Origin: Alphaproteobacteria bacterium
GTDB taxonomy: Bacteria; Pseudomonadota; Alphaproteobacteria; Caulobacterales; Maricaulaceae
Assembly: GCA_024742735.1 (NCBI GenBank)
Contig: JANSXV010000009.1
Span: forward strand, 1 to 45,000
Reading direction: 5' to 3'
Length of the DNA: 45,000 nucleotides
Shown here: positions 40,781 to 45,000 of the stretch, piece by piece
Numbering within the stretch: position 1 is the stretch's first letter
Layout of the letters: each line of letters begins with the position of its first letter
The notes under the pieces: generated by a model
What the model saw: only the letters and a program-made list of their open reading frames with translations
What the model was told of the DNA's origin: nothing
The model's database searches: none
Position numbers and translations under genes: made by a program

Positions 40781-43099
40781 TCACAGGCCCAGGGTGAACA
40801 TGTCGCCCCCGAGATCGGTCAGGGTCAGCAGGCGCAGGCCGTCCGAAGACGCCAGCGCCATATCGGGACGGTCGTCCAGGGCCGCGAGATCCTCCGCGCT
40901 GTCCACGGTGATGGGGGTGCTGTCGAAGAAGCGCAGCAGCAGCGTGTCGCCTTCGGCGAAATCCAAATCGGCGATGCGGTGGGCATCGCCCTCCCGGGTA
41001 AAGCGCGCATCGATGATGAAGGTATCGGGCCCGGCCCCTCCGGTGGCGGTGTCGTTGCCGAACCGGAACAGGAACGCGTCGGCGCCGGCCGCGCCCGTGA
41101 AAACATCGTCGGCATCCGTGCCGGTGAGCTTGATCGGGAGCGTGCTGGTCGCGTTGCCTGAACCCTGCCCGTCCAGGTGCAGGGAGATCTCCATGCCATC
41201 GGAGTCCGTGAAGCGCAGCGTCAGCGCGTCGGTCCTTTCAACCGCCGAGACATCGTCGCGGGCGATCAGCGCATCGAGATCCGCCTGGTCGCGCACGACG
41301 ATATGTTTGCCGGTGAAGTTGCGCAGCAGCAGATAGTCGCCCCCGGCCATATCGAAATCCGTGATGGTGTGGCTGTCGCCGTCGCTGTGAAAGCGCCAGT
41401 CGAGAATGAACTGGTCGGCGCCTGCGCCGCCGGTCGCGATGTCCTCATCCTGCCGCATCAGGATCTTGTCGTCGCTGGCGGTGCCGATCAGCACGTCGGC
41501 GCCCTTGCCGCCGATGGTCGATACCCCCGGCACGACGGGGCTGACGGCGCCGTCTTCGATCTCGACCCCGCCAAGGGTCAGGCTCAGGTCCGGGCCGCTG
41601 CCGTCCGACAGGGTCAGCGTATCATCGGTGAGGGTTACGCCCGGCCTGGCGACGAACTCTGCCAGCGCGGCCTGGGAGGTGATCCGCACGTTGCCGCCGC
41701 CGAACCCGTTGATCACCAGCTGGTCGCCCTCGTCGAAATCGAGATCGGTGATCCGGTGGGCATCGGCCGCGCCGCGCCCGGCCCAGTCGATGGTGAACCG
41801 GTCGGCCCCGTAGCCGCCGGTGGCGGTGTCACTGCCCGATCTGAGCAGGATCTTGTCGTCGCCGCCAAGACCGCGCAGCAGATCATCGTCCCCGGTGCCG
41901 GAGACGGTGATCCCGAGCTGTGACGGATCGGTGCGCAGTGCTGCCAGAAGGGCCGCGACATCGACATTGCCCCAGTAATCGGGATCGGCCGGATCGAAGG
42001 ACAGGACGCGGAAATTCTCGATGGTGATGTTTTGCGCCGCCAGCCCCCCAGGATCGCGCGGCCCCAGGGTGTCGGCGCCGAAAAACGACACCGCCGCGTT
42101 GTTGACGACATGGAAATTCTCGCTCTCGCCGGTCAGCAGCAGCTTCGGGGTCCGGCTATTTTCCACATCCGTGCCGTTTGGCAGCAACAGGTTGCCGGCG
42201 ATCAGCCCGCCCTCGACATCGCCGATGCGGATCGCGTTGGGATGTCCGTTGAGGATCAGGTTGTTCAGAATGGCGAAGTTTTCCGCCGTCACCCCGGGGG
42301 CGGGGTTCTTCATATGTCCGAAGATCGACTGGGTTCCCGACCCTTGCGGCATCTCGAAGACATTGTCGGCGATGGTGACGTCCCGGATGCCTTCGGTCGC
42401 GTTGGCGGCCCAGTACTGGATCATGTCGGGATGTTCGTGGGTGACGGGATCGTAGGCGGGGTCGGAGGTGTCGAGCCAGGGGCGGAAATCCCGGAACGTG
42501 TTGCCGGTGATTTCCAGACCGTCGATATCGGTGAAGAACAGCCCCTCGCGCACATCGTGGATGTCGGTGTTCTCGATCACCACATCGCTGGATTTGATCA
42601 GGCTGATTGCGACCCGCACCTCGGCGATATCGCTGTTGCGCAGGGTGAATCCGTCGGTCTGGGCGACCCGCAGGCCGCCGGCGCGCGGGAAGCCCTCGAT
42701 CGGGTCGCGAAAGCTCTCGATGGCCGGATCGTAGGGATCGAAGCCTTCCTCGGCGGTGGCCAGATGGCCGCGCTGGACGATGTTCTCCAAGGTGACGTTG
42801 CTCGATTTGGAAAAGCCGACCCAGTAGGCATTGGCGCTGTCGCCGAGACTGTCGGCATCGAAGGTGACGTCGGAAATCGTCAGGTCGGACACGCTGCGCA
42901 TGTCGAACTTGTCGGTGAAGACCGCCGGATTGCCGGGATCCTCGGAGCGGATGGTGACCCCGGCAGCGTCCCAATCGGCCTCGTCGCCGAAATAGACGAA
43001 GCGCCCGTAGTCCCCCGGCGCAAGGAGGATCGTCTCGCCCCCGGTGGCGGCATCGAGTGCCGCGGTCAATTGCTCTACCGTCGATACTTCCATGATCAT
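40781..43099 (-). CDS. Right-handed beta-helix protein with triplicated RTX module
   Basis: A 772-residue protein. Residues 1-~395 form a parallel beta-helix close to that of the 5980-8697 protein (both begin with a ...LTAALDAATGGETILLAPGDY-like segment); it holds HEHPDMIQYW (221-230) and GTQSIF (255-260). Residues 399-772 consist of three ~115-residue repeats, each opening with degenerate calcium-binding RTX turns (GGDDKILLRSGSDTATGG; SDDKILMRQDEDIATGG; FGNDTATGG) followed by a HxITDxDxxxGDxLxL segment. There is no signal peptide; RTX repeats imply type I secretion. The layout resembles AlgE-type mannuronan epimerases (beta-helix A module plus R modules) without showing their catalytic motif. 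Probably a secreted lyase or epimerase acting on the exopolysaccharide (inference). Confidence 0.83.
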   Translation of the reverse strand: MIMEVSTVEQLTAALDAATGGETILLAPGDYGRFVYFGDEADWDAAGVTIRSEDPGNPAVFTDKFDMRSVSDLTISDVTFDADSLGDSANAYWVGFSKSSNVTLENIVQRGHLATAEEGFDPYDPAIESFRDPIEGFPRAGGLRVAQTDGFTLRNSDIAEVRVAISLIKSSDVVIENTDIHDVREGLFFTDIDGLEITGNTFRDFRPWLDTSDPAYDPVTHEHPDMIQYWAANATEGIRDVTIADNVFEMPQGSGTQSIFGHMKNPAPGVTAENFAILNNLILNGHPNAIRIGDVEGGLIAGNLLLPNGTDVENSRTPKLLLTGESENFHVVNNAAVSFFGADTLGPRDPGGLAAQNITIENFRVLSFDPADPDYWGNVDVAALLAALRTDPSQLGITVSGTGDDDLLRGLGGDDKILLRSGSDTATGGYGADRFTIDWAGRGAADAHRITDLDFDEGDQLVINGFGGGNVRITSQAALAEFVARPGVTLTDDTLTLSDGSGPDLSLTLGGVEIEDGAVSPVVPGVSTIGGKGADVLIGTASDDKILMRQDEDIATGGAGADQFILDWRFHSDGDSHTITDFDMAGGDYLLLRNFTGKHIVVRDQADLDALIARDDVSAVERTDALTLRFTDSDGMEISLHLDGQGSGNATSTLPIKLTGTDADDVFTGAAGADAFLFRFGNDTATGGAGPDTFIIDARFTREGDAHRIADLDFAEGDTLLLRFFDSTPITVDSAEDLAALDDRPDMALASSDGLRLLTLTDLGGDMFTLGL

Positions 43100-43319
43100 G
43101 GAGACGCCCTCAGGTTTCTACGGGTTACGGGTTGTGCTGTTTGGAGGCTGGAATAAGGCAAATTACGCCTAGCAACGGCCGTTCTCGTGAACAATTCGTT
43201 AACCAAGTTGGGGCGGTCCCGGCGACAATTCGCTGGCTTCCGACCCGGGCCGGAATGGTGTAGCGCACTCCTGTCGCCTGTAACCCGTGATCCCATTACC
43301 AGACCCGAGCGAGGTCCCG

Positions 43320-44180
43320 ATGCGTCCGCTGACCCCCCGAAGACTCCGCCGCAATGCCCGCAAGATCCTCCGCGATGTCCGCCATCGCGGGCTCGGCCAG
43401 CCCTGGATGGAGGTCGAGCCGCGCGACTGTTTCCTCGCCTCTTTCCCGCGCTCGGGAAACACCTGGCTGCGCCATATCCTCTATTTCTACCTGACCGGCG
43501 CCGAGGCCGTGGACATGAGCGCCCTGGACGCGTTCTGCCCGATCATCGACGGCATCGACCTGCAGCGCCATCTCGCCGCCCATGCCGGCGCGCCCCACCG
43601 GTTCATCAAGACCCACGAGCTGGGCGCGCCCTATCTGCTGACCGGCAAGGTGGTGCTTCTGGTCCGCGACGGGCGCGACGCGACCTGGTCCTGGCACCGC
43701 TACCGGATGGCCTTCAACAACGAGACGCCCGATTTCGACCGGTTCCTGAAGGCCTGCCTGGCCGACCGCTACCGCTACCGCTCCTGGCACAGCAATGTCG
43801 GCTCCTGGATGCCGCTGACCGACAGCGACCGGGTGCTGATGCTGCGCTTCGAGGAGATGCGCGCCGACACCGAGGGCGTTTTCGCCCGGGTGCTGGCCCA
43901 TCTCGGCATTCCCGCCGATCCCGACCGCATCGCGCAGGCGGTGGCCCTGGCCACGCCGGGCAAGGTGGCCGAGACCTTCCGCAGCGAGGTGCGCGCCCGC
44001 CGGGCGACCGGCGACGGGGCGGGGCAGGGCGGCACGGTGGAACGCTGGCGCAGCCAGTACACGCCCGCGCAACTGGAGCTTTTCGAGGCCAAGGCCGGCG
44101 ATCTGCTGACGCAGCTGGGCTATCCCCTGGCCACCCGCGAGGTCCCGGGCACCGCCGCCCCGGCGCCCCTGACCGGCTGA
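43320..44180 (+). CDS. Sulfotransferase (sulfotransfer_1-like)
   Basis: A 286-residue protein with the PAPS loop FLASFPRSGNTWLR (38-51) and the 3'-phosphate site VVLLVRDGRDATWSW (111-125), the closest of the three to cytosolic/NodH-like sulfotransferases. The ATG at 43320 has GAGG 6 bp upstream; an in-frame GTG at 43287 is less likely. It lies 202 bp upstream of sat-cysC in the same direction, so enzyme and PAPS supply are adjacent, with the glycosyltransferases following. It probably sulfates a sugar of the lipid-linked repeat unit or the polymer; the position is unknown. Confidence 0.88.
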   Translation: MRPLTPRRLRRNARKILRDVRHRGLGQPWMEVEPRDCFLASFPRSGNTWLRHILYFYLTGAEAVDMSALDAFCPIIDGIDLQRHLAAHAGAPHRFIKTHELGAPYLLTGKVVLLVRDGRDATWSWHRYRMAFNNETPDFDRFLKACLADRYRYRSWHSNVGSWMPLTDSDRVLMLRFEEMRADTEGVFARVLAHLGIPADPDRIAQAVALATPGKVAETFRSEVRARRATGDGAGQGGTVERWRSQYTPAQLELFEAKAGDLLTQLGYPLATREVPGTAAPAPLTG

Positions 44181-44382
44181 CCTGCCGGGGTGTTTTCACG
44201 GTTTTCCCCGGGCCGGGCTTGTGACCGGCGGGGCACGGTGACCGGCCCAGGGCGGTTCCGGCAATATGTCGCTCTGTTCGGAGGCGTCCGGCTGGGCTAA
44301 AGCAGCGCCGCGCGGGGTGTCCGGTTGGTCCGGGTCCGCCCCGGATACGCGATGTCCTATTGTCTTTGTAACAGTGAGCCTC

Positions 44383-45000
44383 ATGTCGATGTCGACCTTT
44401 GCCCCCGTGCCCGAACTCTTCGTTTCCCCTGAAAGCGCGCAGAAACTCAAAGTCGAGGCCGGCACCATGGCCAGCTGGGATCTGACGGCCCGTCAGGTCT
44501 GCGATCTCGAACTTCTGATGAATGGCGGTTTCGCCCCGCTCAAGGGCTTCCTGTCCCAGGCCGATTACGAGGGCGTCGTGGACAACATGCGCCTGGCCGA
44601 TGGCAGCCTCTGGCCGATCCCGATCACGCTCGACGTCACGGAGGCGTTTTCGGAACTGGCCGAGCCCGGCACCGACATCGCGCTGCGCGACCCCGAGGGC
44701 GTGATCCTGGCGGTCATGCATGTCACCGACCGCTGGAGCCCCGACAAGGCCCATGAGGCCGAGAAGGTCTTCGGCGCCGACGACAGCGCGCACCCGGCGG
44801 TGAACTATCTGCACAACCAGGCCGGACCGGTCTATCTGGGTGGCCCGATCACCGGGTTGCAGCAGCCGGTGCATTACGATTTCCGCGCCCGCCGCGACAC
44901 GCCCAACGAGCTGCGCGCCTATTTCCGCAAGCTCGGCTGGCGCAAGGTCGTGGCCTTCCAGACCCGCAACCCGCTGCACCGCGCGCACCAGGAACTGACC
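44383..45000 (+). CDS. Bifunctional sulfate adenylyltransferase / adenylylsulfate kinase (N-terminal part; continues at base 1 of the circle)
   Basis: The 5' part of the gene completed at 1-1236. From ATG 44383 it encodes the PUA-like N-terminal domain of ATP sulfurylase ([17 protein letters not shown] is the family signature, followed by WPIPITLDV) and enters the catalytic domain, including [13 protein letters not shown] at the window end. The last 141 bases repeat the window start. A GTG three codons upstream (44374) is an alternative start; neither has a strong ribosome site. A 202-bp gap separates it from the upstream sulfotransferase; no gene or clear promoter was seen there. Confidence 0.93.
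   Translation, partial: MSMSTFAPVPELFVSPESAQKLKVEAGTMASWDLTARQVCDLELLMNGGFAPLKGFLSQADYEGVVDNMRLADGSLWPIPITLDVTEAFSELAEPGTDIALRDPEGVILAVMHVTDRWSPDKAHEAEKVFGADDSAHPAVNYLHNQAGPVYLGGPITGLQQPVHYDFRARRDTPNELRAYFRKLGWRKVVAFQTRNPLHRAHQELT
44860..45000. repeat. Terminal direct repeat (circular overlap), right copy
   Basis: Same 141 bases as 1-141; see the left copy. Marks the point where the circular replicon closes on itself. Confidence 0.95.

Noticed and set aside
38619-41336. Plus-strand frame of ~905 codons opposite the OafA-like gene
   Set aside because: Low-complexity Arg/Gln/Gly sequence, antisense to well-recognised acyltransferase motifs.

Overview
The window is one complete circular replicon written out slightly past its own start. 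Bases 1-141 are identical to 44860-45000, and one gene (sulfate adenylyltransferase/APS kinase) reads in frame across the join, so the circle is 44,859 bp. It carries a RepA-type initiator, a ParA/ParB pair, three iterons and four identical-core parS palindromes. That makes it a low-copy plasmid. The very GC-rich sequence, the RepA/ParAB type, NodZ-, PssD/PssE- and LpsL-like enzymes and several VPLPA-CTERM proteins point to an alphaproteobacterium of the Rhodobacteraceae/Roseobacter group, probably marine. Species cannot be named from the sequence.

Layout. 1-5.1 kb (continuing from 43.3 kb through the join): sulfotransferase, PAPS synthesis (Sat-CysC), two GT2 glycosyltransferases and an unusual acyltransferase-ACP-LnmK-like fusion, all on the plus strand. 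5.2-11.4 kb: a VPLPA-CTERM protein, a large beta-helix/PKD/LamG-like protein and a divergent SGNH-hydrolase/LamG-like protein. 11.4-20.5 kb (minus strand): NodZ-like fucosyltransferase, gmd, a secreted beta-helix protein, galE, a serine resolvase, a Wzy-like polymerase and a frameshifted manC. 20.7-23.2 kb: a second sulfotransferase and a Wzx-like flippase. 23.2-29.5 kb: the replication/partition core (repA, iterons, parAB, four parS), with lpsL and a surface SGNH hydrolase inside the parS-bounded segment. 29.5-36.5 kb: pssE/pssD, ugd, a second VPLPA-type protein, GDP-fucose synthase and two Gfo/Idh/MocA oxidoreductases. 36.6-44.2 kb: an IPLPA-CTERM protein, a third sulfotransferase, an OafA-like acyltransferase, a beta-helix/RTX protein and the sulfotransferase that leads back to sat-cysC.

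Taken together, almost all non-core genes serve one product: a Wzx/Wzy-type extracellular polysaccharide predicted to contain fucose (ManC, Gmd, Fcl, NodZ-like), uronic acids (Ugd, LpsL, PssDE) and possibly galactose (GalE), decorated with sulfate (Sat-CysC plus three unrelated-looking sulfotransferases) and acyl groups (OafA-like, LbH-ACP-LnmK fusion), and trimmed or bound by secreted beta-helix, SGNH and CTERM proteins. No initiating sugar-phosphate transferase, Wza/Wzc export machinery, exosortase, type I secretion system, conjugation genes or toxin-antitoxin pair was recognised, so the plasmid should depend on the chromosome for these. The most novel-looking items are the acyltransferase-ACP-LnmK fusion and the set of three beta-helix proteins that share an H-x-D-[MV]-I motif.
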